Of a DNA stretch of 64,000 nt, positions 33,172 through 43,116 are shown in pieces. The notes under the pieces were generated by a model. That model was not told where the DNA came from, searched no databases, and was given only the letters and a program-made list of their open reading frames with translations. Numbering within the stretch: position 1 is the first letter of the stretch; every line of letters begins with the position of its first letter. Position numbers and translations under genes: made by a program. The stretch comes from Peptacetobacter sp900550335. Lineage in GTDB: Bacteria > Bacillota > Clostridia > Peptostreptococcales > Peptostreptococcaceae. The stretch covers positions 1,426,001 to 1,490,000 of the forward strand of contig NZ_CP180001.1 in assembly GCF_047528295.1 (NCBI RefSeq), read 5' to 3'.

Positions 33172-35016
33172 ATGAACAAAAATATATCAGAAATAGCATT
33201 AGTATTAGAAAGTAACTATAAATTATTCAGAGAAGAGGATAAACAAAAAATCTGTTTAATGTCAGCATTAATAAGCTACAATGGATATTCAGAAAGAGTT
33301 TTAAAAAGTTTAGGTGATAAGGTAGAAATAGAAAAAATACTTGAAGAAATAGAAGATAAAAAAGGAATATCTAAAGCATTTTTTACAAATAGCAGACTAT
33401 TTTTAGAAATAAAAAGTGAAACATTATGCAGTATGTTCTCTAAAATAGATGAACTACATATCTCAAAAGAAGAATGGAAATTTGCAGTTGACGAATTAAT
33501 AAATTTAAACAATAAGACAACAGTATATTCAACAGTAACACCAAGCTATATATCAAAACTTGGAGTAGCTATAATAGACCCTAATGGTGGAAGCTTTGCA
33601 GACTTAACTTGTGGTTCAGGTTCAATAGCAGGAGAGATTAAAGATTATGCCGATAAAAAAGGCGATGAAGTGAAAATCTTCTGCCAAGATATAAATAGAG
33701 ACTTTGCTGAAATTTGCAAAATAAGATTATCTATGATGGGAATTGACGATGCAAAGGTAGAAGTTGGAAATAGTCTAACAGAGCCTAAATTTATAGAAAA
33801 TGGTAAACTAAAAAAATTTACTAATATAATGATGAATCCACCAATGGGAATGGACTGGAGAGCGGATAAATTAGAAATAGAAGCTGACAAAAACAATCTT
33901 TTTAGATATGGAAAACCACCTGTATCAAGTGCGGAATGGTTATTTGTATCGGAGGGAATAGAATTACTAGAGGAAAAAGGTGTGTTTATACTTCCATCTG
34001 GTGCATTATTCAGAGGTGGTAGGGAAGAAGAAATAAGAAAAAATATAATAAGACAGGATATTATTGAAGCTGTTATTTCACTTTCAGGAGTATTAAAAAA
34101 CACAAAAGTTCCTGTAAACATATTGGTTATAAATAAAAATAAAGATAAAAACTTAAAAAATAAAGTTCTATTCATAAATGCTACATCAATGTATAAATCA
34201 GAAAGATTCCAAAAAATACTTACAGATGTTGAAATAGAAGAAATAGTAGATATATATAGAAATAAAAAAGAAGTGGATCAGATAAGTGAAATATTAAATT
34301 TAGAAGAATTAGAAAATGGAAATATATTAGCTAGCAGCATAGTTAAAGTTAGAGAAATGGACAATGAAATATTAGGTAAAATTAAATTTAGCAAAAGTAA
34401 AATAGAAAATGTAAATAATAAAAGTACTAAATTAGAAGAGATAGCTGATTTTTACAGAGGAATAAACGTAACAGGCAAAAATATAGAAGAAAATAATGAG
34501 GGAGAATATAAGATAATAAATTTATCTGATGTGAATGATGGTAAAATAAACATAGATTCTCTAAAAAGATACTCTATAAAAAATAATGCCAGAACAGAAG
34601 CATATAAAGTAAAAGAAGGAGATATATTAATATCAAATAAAGGAACTAGTATAAAAATATGTATTATACCAAAGCATAACGAGGAAATATTAATATCTCA
34701 GAACTTTATAGGTGTAAGATTAAAATCAAATAATAATCCTGAGTATGTAAAATATTTCTTAGAAAGTCCACTAGGTCAGTACCTTATATCAGATATACAA
34801 GCAGGTACCGCTGTAGTAACAATAAATACAAAAGATTTGAAAACGTTGCCTATAATATTAAAGGATTTAGAAGAACAGAACAAAATAGTAGAAAAATACG
34901 ATGAAGAGCAGGATATGCTAAAAAATAAAATTAAAGAAATAGAAGAAAAATCAAAAGAATCTACACTAGAACTATACAAAAGTATGGGAATAATGGACGC
35001 GTTTGATGTACTATAA
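33172..35016 (+). CDS. N6-adenine DNA methyltransferase fused to a half HsdS (M-S fusion)
   Basis: A 614-residue protein. Residues ~115-390 are an HsdM-type methyltransferase: FADLTCGSGSIAGE near residue 145 (SAM binding) and MNPPMG near residue 222, an NPPM variant of the catalytic NPP(F/Y). Residues ~420-560 resemble one HsdS target-recognition domain (KLEEIADFYRGINVTGKN, then EGDILISNKGTSIKI). A coiled coil follows (residues 565-600), as between HsdS repeats. The N-terminal 110 residues are helical. It is followed by a complete Type I system, so it is a second modification subunit of unknown role. Confidence 0.78.
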   Translation: MNKNISEIALVLESNYKLFREEDKQKICLMSALISYNGYSERVLKSLGDKVEIEKILEEIEDKKGISKAFFTNSRLFLEIKSETLCSMFSKIDELHISKEEWKFAVDELINLNNKTTVYSTVTPSYISKLGVAIIDPNGGSFADLTCGSGSIAGEIKDYADKKGDEVKIFCQDINRDFAEICKIRLSMMGIDDAKVEVGNSLTEPKFIENGKLKKFTNIMMNPPMGMDWRADKLEIEADKNNLFRYGKPPVSSAEWLFVSEGIELLEEKGVFILPSGALFRGGREEEIRKNIIRQDIIEAVISLSGVLKNTKVPVNILVINKNKDKNLKNKVLFINATSMYKSERFQKILTDVEIEEIVDIYRNKKEVDQISEILNLEELENGNILASSIVKVREMDNEILGKIKFSKSKIENVNNKSTKLEEIADFYRGINVTGKNIEENNEGEYKIINLSDVNDGKINIDSLKRYSIKNNARTEAYKVKEGDILISNKGTSIKICIIPKHNEEILISQNFIGVRLKSNNNPEYVKYFLESPLGQYLISDIQAGTAVVTINTKDLKTLPIILKDLEEQNKIVEKYDEEQDMLKNKIKEIEEKSKESTLELYKSMGIMDAFDVL

Positions 35017-35050
35017 AATAAACTTTTAAATAAGTGAAAATATAATTACT

Positions 35051-35097
35051 TACAACATAGTTTATTTTAGAATAAATTAATGATAAACTATGTTGTA
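35051..35097 (+). terminator. Perfect 15-base inverted repeat between the two methylase genes
   Basis: TACAACATAGTTTAT (35051-35065) is perfectly inverted at 35083-35097 with a 17-base loop. A T-rich tract follows eight bases later. It may end or attenuate transcription of the fused methylase before hsdM, or be a binding site. Confidence 0.5.
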
Positions 35098-35128
35098 GGA
35101 TTAATTTTTTTAAAAAGGGGAATTGACA

Positions 35129-37156
35129 ATGAGCACTGAAAATTTTAATCATGTTGCATTTTTATGGAACATAGCCGAAAGTTTAAGAGGAACGTACAAA
35201 GAAGAAGATTACAGAAAAGTAATGATTCCTATGATAGTTTTGAGAAGATTTGACTGTCTATTAGAAAAATATAACAGAGAAGTAATAAAAGAAGTCTGCG
35301 AAAGTTATGAAGTAATAGAAGATAAAGAGGAAAGAGAAGGAATAATACTAGATGATTTAAAAGAAAACTATGAAATTGATTTTCCGTTTTATAATACTAG
35401 CAACTTTACTTGGAAGAAACTATTAGATGATTCAGAAAATATAGAATCAAATTTAAAGGAATATATAAACGGATTTTCTGAAAATGTAAGAAGTATAATA
35501 GGGAAATTTAAATTTAAAGATGAAATAGAATTTCTTAGTAAAAAAGATAAATTATATGCAATAGTAAAAAAAATGGGAGATGTTGATTTACATATAGATG
35601 CAGTATCTAATAATAAAATGGGATACATATATGAAGAAATACTAAGAAGATTTACTGAAAATTCAGCAGCAGGAGAGCAGTATACTCCGAGAGAGGTTAT
35701 AAGGCTTTGTATGGAGATGCTTTTTGAAGGAAAAGAACACTTGTTATCAGAAAAAGGAAAAAGAATATCAATAGCAGATTTCTGTTGTGGAACAGGTGGA
35801 ATGCTTTCTATAGGAGAAGAATATATAGAAAAAATAAATCCTAATGCTATAGTTGATGTTTATGGTCAGGAAATATTAGATGAATCTTTTGCGATATGTC
35901 AGGCAGATATGCTTATGAAAGGGCAAAATCCAGACAATATAAGACTAGGAAATACACTAACTGAAGATAAATTTAAAAATGAAAAGATGAGATTCTTAAT
36001 ATCAAATCCACCATTTGGTGTTACTTGGAAAGATGAAGAGAAAAAAGTAAAAGACGAAGCGAGTAAAGGATTTGAAGGAAGATTTGGTGCGGGAACTCCT
36101 AGAGTTAGCGATGGCTCTTTACTATTCTTACAGAATATGATTAGTAAAATGTACGATGATGAAGAAGGAAGTAGAATAGCTATAATATTCAATGGCTCTC
36201 CATTATTTACTGGTGATGCAGGAAGCGGAGAAAGTAATATAAGAAAATACATAATAGAAAATGATTTATTAGAAGGAATAATTGCACTACCGACAGATAT
36301 GTTCTACAATACAGGGATAGCAACATATATATGGGTTATAACAAATAGAAAAGAAGAAAAAAGAAAAGGTAAAATTCAGCTAGTGAACGCTACAGAATAC
36401 TACAGCCTTATGAGAAAAAGCTTAGGAAATAAGAGAAAAGAAATACTTCCAGAGCAAATAAAAGAAATAAAAGAAATTTACAGCAAATTTGAAGAAAGTG
36501 AAAACTGTAAAATATTCGATAATGAAGAATTTGGATACAGAAAAGTAACGATAGAAAGACCTCTTAAATTAAAATTTGAAGTAAATGAAGAAAATATAGA
36601 AAGTGTAAAAGATGTGACTACATTTAAAAATTTAGCAGTATCTAAGAAAAAGGATGCGGCAATAAAAGAAGTTGAGGAAAAAGAAGGGTTAGAGAAACAG
36701 AAAAAAGTAATAGAAGTACTTGAAAGTTTTGTAGGTGGAGAAATTTATCTAAGTAGAGATAAATTTGTTAAAGAATTAAAGAAAAGATTAAAAGAAAAAG
36801 ATGCAACTGTCTCAGCTACTGTAATAAAGGGAATTGTAGGAGTGATTGGAGTAAATAGCGATGATGCAGAGATATGCAGAGATTCTAAAGGAAATATAGA
36901 AAGTAATTCAAGTTTAAGAGATACAGAAACAATACCTTTAAAAGAAGATGTTTGGGAATATTTTGATAGAGAAGTAAAACCACACGTAAGCGATGCCTAT
37001 ATAGATGAAAGTAGCTTAGATAATATCGGTTATGAGATTCCGTTTACTAGACATTTCTATAAATACGAGGAGCTTAGACCTTTTAGTGAAATAATGAAAG
37101 AAGTGGAAGAACTTGAGATAGAGATAGCCTGCGAGATAAAGAAGGTGTTGAGCTAA
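35129..37156 (+). CDS. hsdM: Type I restriction-modification methyltransferase subunit HsdM
   Basis: A 675-residue subunit. The N-terminal domain begins NFNHVAFLWNIAESLRG, typical of HsdM. Then AAGEQYTPREVIRL near residue 180, DFCCGTGGMLS near residue 215 for SAM and SNPPFGVTWK near residue 290 for catalysis. The C-terminal ~150 residues extend beyond shorter HsdM proteins. It transfers methyl groups to adenine as part of an M2S complex. ATG 35129 is used; TTG 35123 is too near the AAGGGG site. It overlaps hsdS by one base. Confidence 0.93.
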   Translation: MSTENFNHVAFLWNIAESLRGTYKEEDYRKVMIPMIVLRRFDCLLEKYNREVIKEVCESYEVIEDKEEREGIILDDLKENYEIDFPFYNTSNFTWKKLLDDSENIESNLKEYINGFSENVRSIIGKFKFKDEIEFLSKKDKLYAIVKKMGDVDLHIDAVSNNKMGYIYEEILRRFTENSAAGEQYTPREVIRLCMEMLFEGKEHLLSEKGKRISIADFCCGTGGMLSIGEEYIEKINPNAIVDVYGQEILDESFAICQADMLMKGQNPDNIRLGNTLTEDKFKNEKMRFLISNPPFGVTWKDEEKKVKDEASKGFEGRFGAGTPRVSDGSLLFLQNMISKMYDDEEGSRIAIIFNGSPLFTGDAGSGESNIRKYIIENDLLEGIIALPTDMFYNTGIATYIWVITNRKEEKRKGKIQLVNATEYYSLMRKSLGNKRKEILPEQIKEIKEIYSKFEESENCKIFDNEEFGYRKVTIERPLKLKFEVNEENIESVKDVTTFKNLAVSKKKDAAIKEVEEKEGLEKQKKVIEVLESFVGGEIYLSRDKFVKELKKRLKEKDATVSATVIKGIVGVIGVNSDDAEICRDSKGNIESNSSLRDTETIPLKEDVWEYFDREVKPHVSDAYIDESSLDNIGYEIPFTRHFYKYEELRPFSEIMKEVEELEIEIACEIKKVLS

Positions 37157-38568
37157 TGAAATATAGATATAGATCTGATGAAGAAATGAAGGATAGTGGA
37201 GTTGAGTGGATAGGTAAAATTCCTAAGGATTGGGAAGTAATACCCGTTAAATATCTTACTAATAAAAATGAATATTATCCAATAGGAGATGGAGATCATG
37301 GTTCTATAAAACCTGAAATGTATCAAAATGAGGGAATTCCTTATATTAGAGTGCAAAATTTAACTTGGGGAAATGAATTGGATTTTAAAGGTATGGTTTA
37401 TATAAGCAAAATAGTAAATGAAGAAAATAAAAAAAGTATTTTAAGACCGAAAGATATTTTAATAGCAAAAACGGGAGCAACTATAGGAAAAACAGCCATA
37501 ATACCAGAAAATATAAAAGAAGCAAATACAACATCCTCAGTTGGAAAAGTTACCGTTGATCATAATAGAATTAATTATAAGTATGTAGCATATTATTTTC
37601 AAAGCAAATCATTTCTAAAACAAATGGAAATAACTGCATATCAAAAATCAGCTCAGCCAGGATTTAATATAGATGATTTAGTAGATTATAAAGTTTCGTT
37701 ATCTAAAAATATAAATATACAGAATAAAATAGCTAATTTTCTTGATGAAAAAACTTCTTATTTTAATAATATAATTTCTAAAAAAGAAAAATTAATAGAA
37801 AAATTAGAAGAAGCTAAGAAAAGTCTTATAAGTGAAGTTGTTACAGGAAAAGTTAAAGTAGTTAAAAATGGGGAAGATTTCGAGATAGTTAAAAGAGATG
37901 ACTTTGAAATGAAAGATAGCGGAGTAGAGTGGATAGGAAAAATTCCAAAAGATTGGAAAATTAAAAGACTTAGATTTTTAGGAAAGATGCAAAATGGAAT
38001 AAGTAAAAGTAGTGATGAATTTGGATATGGTTATCCGTTTGTAAGCTATAGCAATGCATATAAAAATATAGAGTTGCCAGTAGAGATAGAAGGATTAGTA
38101 AATTCAACAGAAGATGATAGAAGAATTTACTCAGTAAAAGAAGGGGATGTACTATTTACAAGAACCTCTGAAACTGTTGAGGAAATAGGCTTTGCTTCAA
38201 CATGTATGAACACAATAGAAAATGCAACATTTGCCGGATTTTTAATAAGATTTAGACCTAATAATACAAATATTTTATATAAAGGATTCTCAAAATATTA
38301 TTTCAGATGTGAGTTAAATAGGAAATTCTTTGTAAAGGAAATGAATTTGGTAACAAGAGCATCATTGTCTCAAAACTTACTAAATAACCTTTCTGTAGCT
38401 TTACCAAGTTACAATGAACAAGTTGAAACATATAATGCTTTAGAATTAAAAGTAGGTGGAATTAATTTATCAATTGATAAATTAAAATATCAAATAGAAA
38501 AATTAAAAGAAGCAAAACAAGCTTTAATCAGTGAAGCAGTTACTGGAAAAATAGAAATATTAGACTAA
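37156..38568 (+). CDS. hsdS: Type I restriction-modification specificity subunit HsdS
   Basis: A 470-residue subunit with two target-recognition domains. Each half starts with the same motif, MKDSGVEWIGKIPKDW (residues ~10-26 and ~252-268), and each ends with a helix of the form KLEEAKKSLISEVVTGK or KLKEAKQALISEAVTGK. These repeats let the protein place two methyltransferase subunits. It decides the recognised DNA sequence. The repeated DNA could allow domain exchange by recombination. Confidence 0.93.
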   Translation: MKYRYRSDEEMKDSGVEWIGKIPKDWEVIPVKYLTNKNEYYPIGDGDHGSIKPEMYQNEGIPYIRVQNLTWGNELDFKGMVYISKIVNEENKKSILRPKDILIAKTGATIGKTAIIPENIKEANTTSSVGKVTVDHNRINYKYVAYYFQSKSFLKQMEITAYQKSAQPGFNIDDLVDYKVSLSKNINIQNKIANFLDEKTSYFNNIISKKEKLIEKLEEAKKSLISEVVTGKVKVVKNGEDFEIVKRDDFEMKDSGVEWIGKIPKDWKIKRLRFLGKMQNGISKSSDEFGYGYPFVSYSNAYKNIELPVEIEGLVNSTEDDRRIYSVKEGDVLFTRTSETVEEIGFASTCMNTIENATFAGFLIRFRPNNTNILYKGFSKYYFRCELNRKFFVKEMNLVTRASLSQNLLNNLSVALPSYNEQVETYNALELKVGGINLSIDKLKYQIEKLKEAKQALISEAVTGKIEILD

Positions 38569-38573
38569 AAAAT

Positions 38574-38604
38574 AAGCTGGATGAATTCAAAATTTATCCA
38601 GCTT
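38574..38604 (+). terminator. Hairpin after hsdS
   Basis: AAGCTGGAT (38574-38582) pairs fully with ATCCAGCTT (38596-38604). The trailing T run is short. hsdR is 146 bases downstream and likely has separate control. Confidence 0.5.
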
Positions 38605-38750
38605 TAAATTTATCAATAAAGATTAATTTAAAACGGAAATCATACAAATAAACTCATTAATTATGTTATTATATACATATAACGAATAAATTATACAGGA
38701 AATACTAAATTAAAATCAATCAATAAACTAAAAGGAAGGGGATGATTATT

Positions 38751-41726
38751 ATGTTGCCGAAAGAAAAAGAATTTGAAGAACTTATAGAAATGTCGCTACT
38801 TTCATCAGACTACGAAAAAGGCAATTCAAGCGAATTTGATTTACAAAATAATCTGTTTTTAGATGATTTATTTAGATTTTTAGAAAATACTCAAAAGGAA
38901 AAAATAGACGAATTTAAACTAAATAGAGGGAATAACTGGAAAAAAGAATTTATAAATGGTTTAAATAGTGATATAGATAGAAGAGGATTAATAGATGTAT
39001 TGAGAAATGGCTACGAAGATTGTATGATGAATGGCAAATTTGAGCTATTTTTCAATAAACCTAATACAACAGATAATAAATCAGATTACGAAAAATACAC
39101 ACAAAATATATTTAAAGTAACTAGACAGCTAAAATATAGTCCAAAGCATAATAATACTTTAGATATGGTGATTTCTTTGAATGGATTTCCTGTAATAGCT
39201 ATGGAGCTAAAAAATCAATTTACAGGTCAAAATGTATTCAATGCTATTGAACAGTTTAAAAAAGATAGAGATCCTAAAGAAGAAATGTTTAAATTTAATA
39301 GAAGGGTGTTGGTATATTTTGCTTTAGATACAGATGAGGTATACATGACAACACGGTTAAAGGGAAATAGTACATTTTTCTTACCTTTTAATAGAGGGAA
39401 CAACAGGGGAAAAGGGAATCCAGAAATTGAAGGTAAGTTAAAAACATCATACCTATGGGAAGATATTTTAGCTAAAGATAGTTTACTTGATATATTAAAA
39501 AGATTCTACTTTATAGAAAAATATAAACAGAATAAAGCAATTTTTCCTAGATTTCATCAGTTAGATGCGGTTAGAAAAATTGTAGAAGATGTGAAAAAAA
39601 ATAAAGTAGGAAAAAATTATTTGATTCAGCACAGTGCTGGTAGTGGCAAGACTAATACAATAGCTTGGACTGCGCACAGATTATCGAGTTTACACGATGA
39701 AAATAATGAAGCTATTTTTGATTCGGTAATCGTAGTAACAGATAGAAAGGTTCTTGATAAGCAGCTACAAGATGCGGTTTATCAATTAGAGCATAAACAT
39801 GGTTTGGTTGTAAAAATAGATGATAACAAGAATTCATCGGACTTAGCTGAAGCAATAATGAATAGAAGTAAAATAATAATAACAACTATTCAGAAGTTTA
39901 AGTATGCACTTGAAAAAATAGATTCTTTAGAAAAAAGAAAATATGCTGTAATCATAGATGAGGCTCATTCTTCTACTTCTGGAGAAAATATGAATGCACT
40001 TAAGGAAACTTTAGCGGGGAAAAGTTTGGAGGAAGCAGAAAAAATTTCTGAGGAAGAGGAGCGCAAAGAAAAAAGTAGCTTAGACAAAATGACTGAGCTT
40101 ATAGAAAAAAGAACCAATACTGATAAAATTAGCTTTTTCGCATTTACAGCAACTCCAAAGAATAAAACTATGCAAGTATTTGGCAGAATTGGAGCTGATG
40201 GAAAACCACACGAGTTCCATCTATATTCTATGAAACAGGCTATAGAAGAAGGATTTATACTAGATGTTTTAAAGAATTTTATGACAGCAAAAGTATATTA
40301 TAAAGTAGGTAAGAGCATAGCGGATAATCCAGAGTTAGATAAATCTGAAGGTAAAAAAGCTGTTGGAAGATTTGTAAACTTGAATGATTATAATATAAGA
40401 AAAAAAGTAGAAACTATTGTAGATGATTTTGCAGAAAATAGGTCTATGTGGATTGGTGGAAAAGCAAAGGCTATGATAGTTACATCTAGTAGACTTCATG
40501 CAGTTAGGTATAAATTAGCTGTAGATCAATATATAAAGGAAAAAGGTTATGATTTTAAGGCTTTGGTAGCTTTCTCTGGAACAGTAAATGATGATGATGT
40601 AGAATATACAGAAGTTGGTATGAACTCAGATGCTGCAAAAGATATAAATGAGTCAAATTTACCAAGTATTTTTGATAGAGATGAGTTTAAAATTTTAATT
40701 GTTGCGGATAAGTATCAGACAGGATTTGACCAACCAAAGCTTTGTGCAATGTATGTTGATAAAAAATTAGATGGTGTTAAAACTGTTCAGACTTTATCGA
40801 GATTGAATAGAACTTATCCAAATAAGAGAACATTTATATTAGATTTCCAGAATAGTGTTGAGGATATACAGGAAGCATATAAGCCATATTTTGAGATGAC
40901 TAATATTGATGAGGTTACAGATACTAATTTGATAGTAGAATTATTCTGGCAGCTTAGAGAATACGGAATATTTGATGAAACTGATGTAAATAAGTTTGCA
41001 GACCTTTATTATACAGATAATAGAAGTTCAGAACAGGATATTATGATGAATAATATTATTGATTCAGGGGTTTATAAATACTGTGAGCTTGAAGAAGAAA
41101 ATGAAGAGGAAGCAGATGGATTCAAGAAAAAGAGTAGAAAATTTGTGAGTATGTATAATTTCTTGATTCAAGTATACCCTATGAAAAATTTAAACTTCTT
41201 GAGATTACGGACTTATTTATCAGCACTTATTAAGAAGCTTCCTAAAAAACACTCTGAGAGATTAGATTTAGATGATATGTTGACACTAGACTATTATAAA
41301 ATTAAAAAAATGGGAAAAGATGATGTAACAGGCGAGGATATTTCTCTTCATAGTGGAGAGGGAGAGCTTAGAGGTTTATCTGAAAGAGATGGATCTAGTG
41401 TATCTGAAAAGCAGGAAGAGTATTTGGACGATATAATTAAAAAAGTGAATGAGATATACGGAAAAGATTTGACAGAAGATGATAGAATAGCTCTTAATGA
41501 GTGTGAAGATGAACTTAAAAATGATCCAGATATAGTAGATATAGCAAAAGCGAATAGTTTTGAAGATTGGGAGAAAGTTTTTGAAGATAGATATTTCAAC
41601 AAGGCATTTTTCTCTATTAAGAAAAAGAATTCTGGTTTTGCTATGAATATGTTGAGAGATAGGAACTTGAAGAGTTTTATGATTCATCATTTGGCAAGTG
41701 TGATATATAGATATGTTAATAAATAA
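38751..41726 (+). CDS. hsdR: Type I restriction-modification endonuclease subunit HsdR
   Basis: A 991-residue motor nuclease. The PD-(D/E)xK nuclease core is near residues 140-160 (LDMVISLNGFPVIAMELKNQ). Walker A SAGSGKTNTIAW is near residue 300, the DEAH-type box VIIDEAHSS near residue 405, then FFAFTATP. The second RecA domain carries KYQTGFDQPKLCAMYVDK and QTLSRLNRTY. It translocates unmodified DNA and cuts it. ATG 38751 is 9 bases after the AAGGAAGGGG site; ATG 38742 is too near. Confidence 0.94.
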   Translation: MLPKEKEFEELIEMSLLSSDYEKGNSSEFDLQNNLFLDDLFRFLENTQKEKIDEFKLNRGNNWKKEFINGLNSDIDRRGLIDVLRNGYEDCMMNGKFELFFNKPNTTDNKSDYEKYTQNIFKVTRQLKYSPKHNNTLDMVISLNGFPVIAMELKNQFTGQNVFNAIEQFKKDRDPKEEMFKFNRRVLVYFALDTDEVYMTTRLKGNSTFFLPFNRGNNRGKGNPEIEGKLKTSYLWEDILAKDSLLDILKRFYFIEKYKQNKAIFPRFHQLDAVRKIVEDVKKNKVGKNYLIQHSAGSGKTNTIAWTAHRLSSLHDENNEAIFDSVIVVTDRKVLDKQLQDAVYQLEHKHGLVVKIDDNKNSSDLAEAIMNRSKIIITTIQKFKYALEKIDSLEKRKYAVIIDEAHSSTSGENMNALKETLAGKSLEEAEKISEEEERKEKSSLDKMTELIEKRTNTDKISFFAFTATPKNKTMQVFGRIGADGKPHEFHLYSMKQAIEEGFILDVLKNFMTAKVYYKVGKSIADNPELDKSEGKKAVGRFVNLNDYNIRKKVETIVDDFAENRSMWIGGKAKAMIVTSSRLHAVRYKLAVDQYIKEKGYDFKALVAFSGTVNDDDVEYTEVGMNSDAAKDINESNLPSIFDRDEFKILIVADKYQTGFDQPKLCAMYVDKKLDGVKTVQTLSRLNRTYPNKRTFILDFQNSVEDIQEAYKPYFEMTNIDEVTDTNLIVELFWQLREYGIFDETDVNKFADLYYTDNRSSEQDIMMNNIIDSGVYKYCELEEENEEEADGFKKKSRKFVSMYNFLIQVYPMKNLNFLRLRTYLSALIKKLPKKHSERLDLDDMLTLDYYKIKKMGKDDVTGEDISLHSGEGELRGLSERDGSSVSEKQEEYLDDIIKKVNEIYGKDLTEDDRIALNECEDELKNDPDIVDIAKANSFEDWEKVFEDRYFNKAFFSIKKKNSGFAMNMLRDRNLKSFMIHHLASVIYRYVNK

Positions 41727-41757
41727 AATAAGGAGCTAAAAAGCTCCTTATTTTATT
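41722..41757 (+). terminator. Strong terminator after hsdR
   Basis: A 16-base arm at 41722-41737 is perfectly inverted at 41742-41757 with a four-A loop. The right arm ends T-rich. Confidence 0.8.
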
Positions 41758-41782
41758 AAAAGATTTTATAGGAGGATAAATT

Positions 41783-43063
41783 ATGGAGAGTTATATAGGA
41801 AGATGGCGAATAGATGGTTCTGAAGAAATAGTAATAGGTGAATTAAGAAGAAATGAGGAAAAATGGATATTATATATTGAATCAGAATTGAAAAGAAATT
41901 TAGAGAGATTAGACGATGAAATTAAATTTATAGAAGGACGCTTACTTGATGGAAGAGAAGTAACTATATTAAATGCAAGTGTAAATTACTTATCGTTTGG
42001 AAGTGGTAAGCCAACTTTAGCTGAGTATGACTGTGAAACTGTAATAATAGGAAAATATTTTGAAAAAGAAGATTTGAAATTTGATAGTATAAATATAAAA
42101 TATTCTTGTTTATCTTCTTGGATATTGTATTTAGGAATTATAGATGAATTAAAATATAATAACAATGAAATTTCTGAAATAAAATTTAAGGATTTTCCTA
42201 AAGTAGAGATAAACTGTAAAAATTATAAAATGAATATATTATTTAATGTAAAGAAAAAATATCATGAAACTAAATTTGGAATTGACTATGATTCATTTGT
42301 TAAGTTTGATTTTACTAACAAGTGTGATCTTGATGATGCATTAGAGTATGCGAACGATTTTTCTAATATTCTAACGATACTCATTGGTGAAAATATAAAA
42401 ATTGAAAGAATATTTTTAAAAGAAGAATCTTTAGAAACTGATATTTTTACTAATATGATAAGAAAAAATAACAATGAAATTAGAAAAAAAGATATATTGA
42501 TAAGGTATATTGATATAAAAGATAAATTTGAATCTATTATAGATAATTGGATTAAAAAGAAAGAGGAATTAATACCAGTAGTAAGTAACTTTATAAGATT
42601 AGGAGAGGATAAATTCTTTGATGAAGTTTCATTCTTAAGAATTACTCAGGCTTTAGAAGTATATTCAAGAAGATTTAGAAATGAACATGCAAAAAAAATA
42701 AAAGAAGATGATAAATCATATAATAAAAAAGGAGAACCTTGTTTAAAGCATAGATTAAAAGATTTATTAAAAGAATGTGATTTTTTATTTAATTTATTAA
42801 CAGACGATAATATAGATGAAATTATAAAAAGAATTTGTAATACGAGAAATTATTATACTCATTATGATAGAAAGGAAACTAGCGAATTATTAAATGATAC
42901 AGATTCAATATTTTATATAGGTAAATACTTGAATTATATAGTCCAAATATTAATTTTAATGGAATTAGGTATTGATAAAAGTATAATAAAAGATAGATTT
43001 GAGAAAAATAATAAATTTAAATATATTAAAAAAGCATCTAAAATAATTGTAGATAAAATGTAA
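41783..43063 (+). CDS. apeA: ApeA-like HEPN anti-phage protein
   Basis: A 426-residue protein. The N-terminus (YIGRWRIDGSEEIVIGEL and following beta strands to about residue 270) is of the ApeA N-terminal type. Near residues 355-362 is RNYYTHY, the R-x4-H motif of HEPN ribonucleases. ApeA proteins stop phage growth by abortive infection, likely by RNA cleavage. It follows hsdR in the same direction, after a terminator, with its own GGAGG site. The family call is from pattern recognition; the HEPN motif is seen directly. Confidence 0.75.
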   Translation: MESYIGRWRIDGSEEIVIGELRRNEEKWILYIESELKRNLERLDDEIKFIEGRLLDGREVTILNASVNYLSFGSGKPTLAEYDCETVIIGKYFEKEDLKFDSINIKYSCLSSWILYLGIIDELKYNNNEISEIKFKDFPKVEINCKNYKMNILFNVKKKYHETKFGIDYDSFVKFDFTNKCDLDDALEYANDFSNILTILIGENIKIERIFLKEESLETDIFTNMIRKNNNEIRKKDILIRYIDIKDKFESIIDNWIKKKEELIPVVSNFIRLGEDKFFDEVSFLRITQALEVYSRRFRNEHAKKIKEDDKSYNKKGEPCLKHRLKDLLKECDFLFNLLTDDNIDEIIKRICNTRNYYTHYDRKETSELLNDTDSIFYIGKYLNYIVQILILMELGIDKSIIKDRFEKNNKFKYIKKASKIIVDKM

Positions 43064-43065
43064 TT

Positions 43066-43107
43066 AAAAAAAGATTTCATTATAATATTATAATGAAATC
43101 TTTTTTT
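43066..43107. terminator. Bidirectional terminator between convergent genes
   Basis: A near-perfect palindrome of ~20-base arms: an A7 tract at 43066 and a T7 tract ending at 43107. It serves both the ApeA-like gene and the opposite KAP gene. Confidence 0.85.
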
Positions 43108-43116
43108 GTTAAAATA

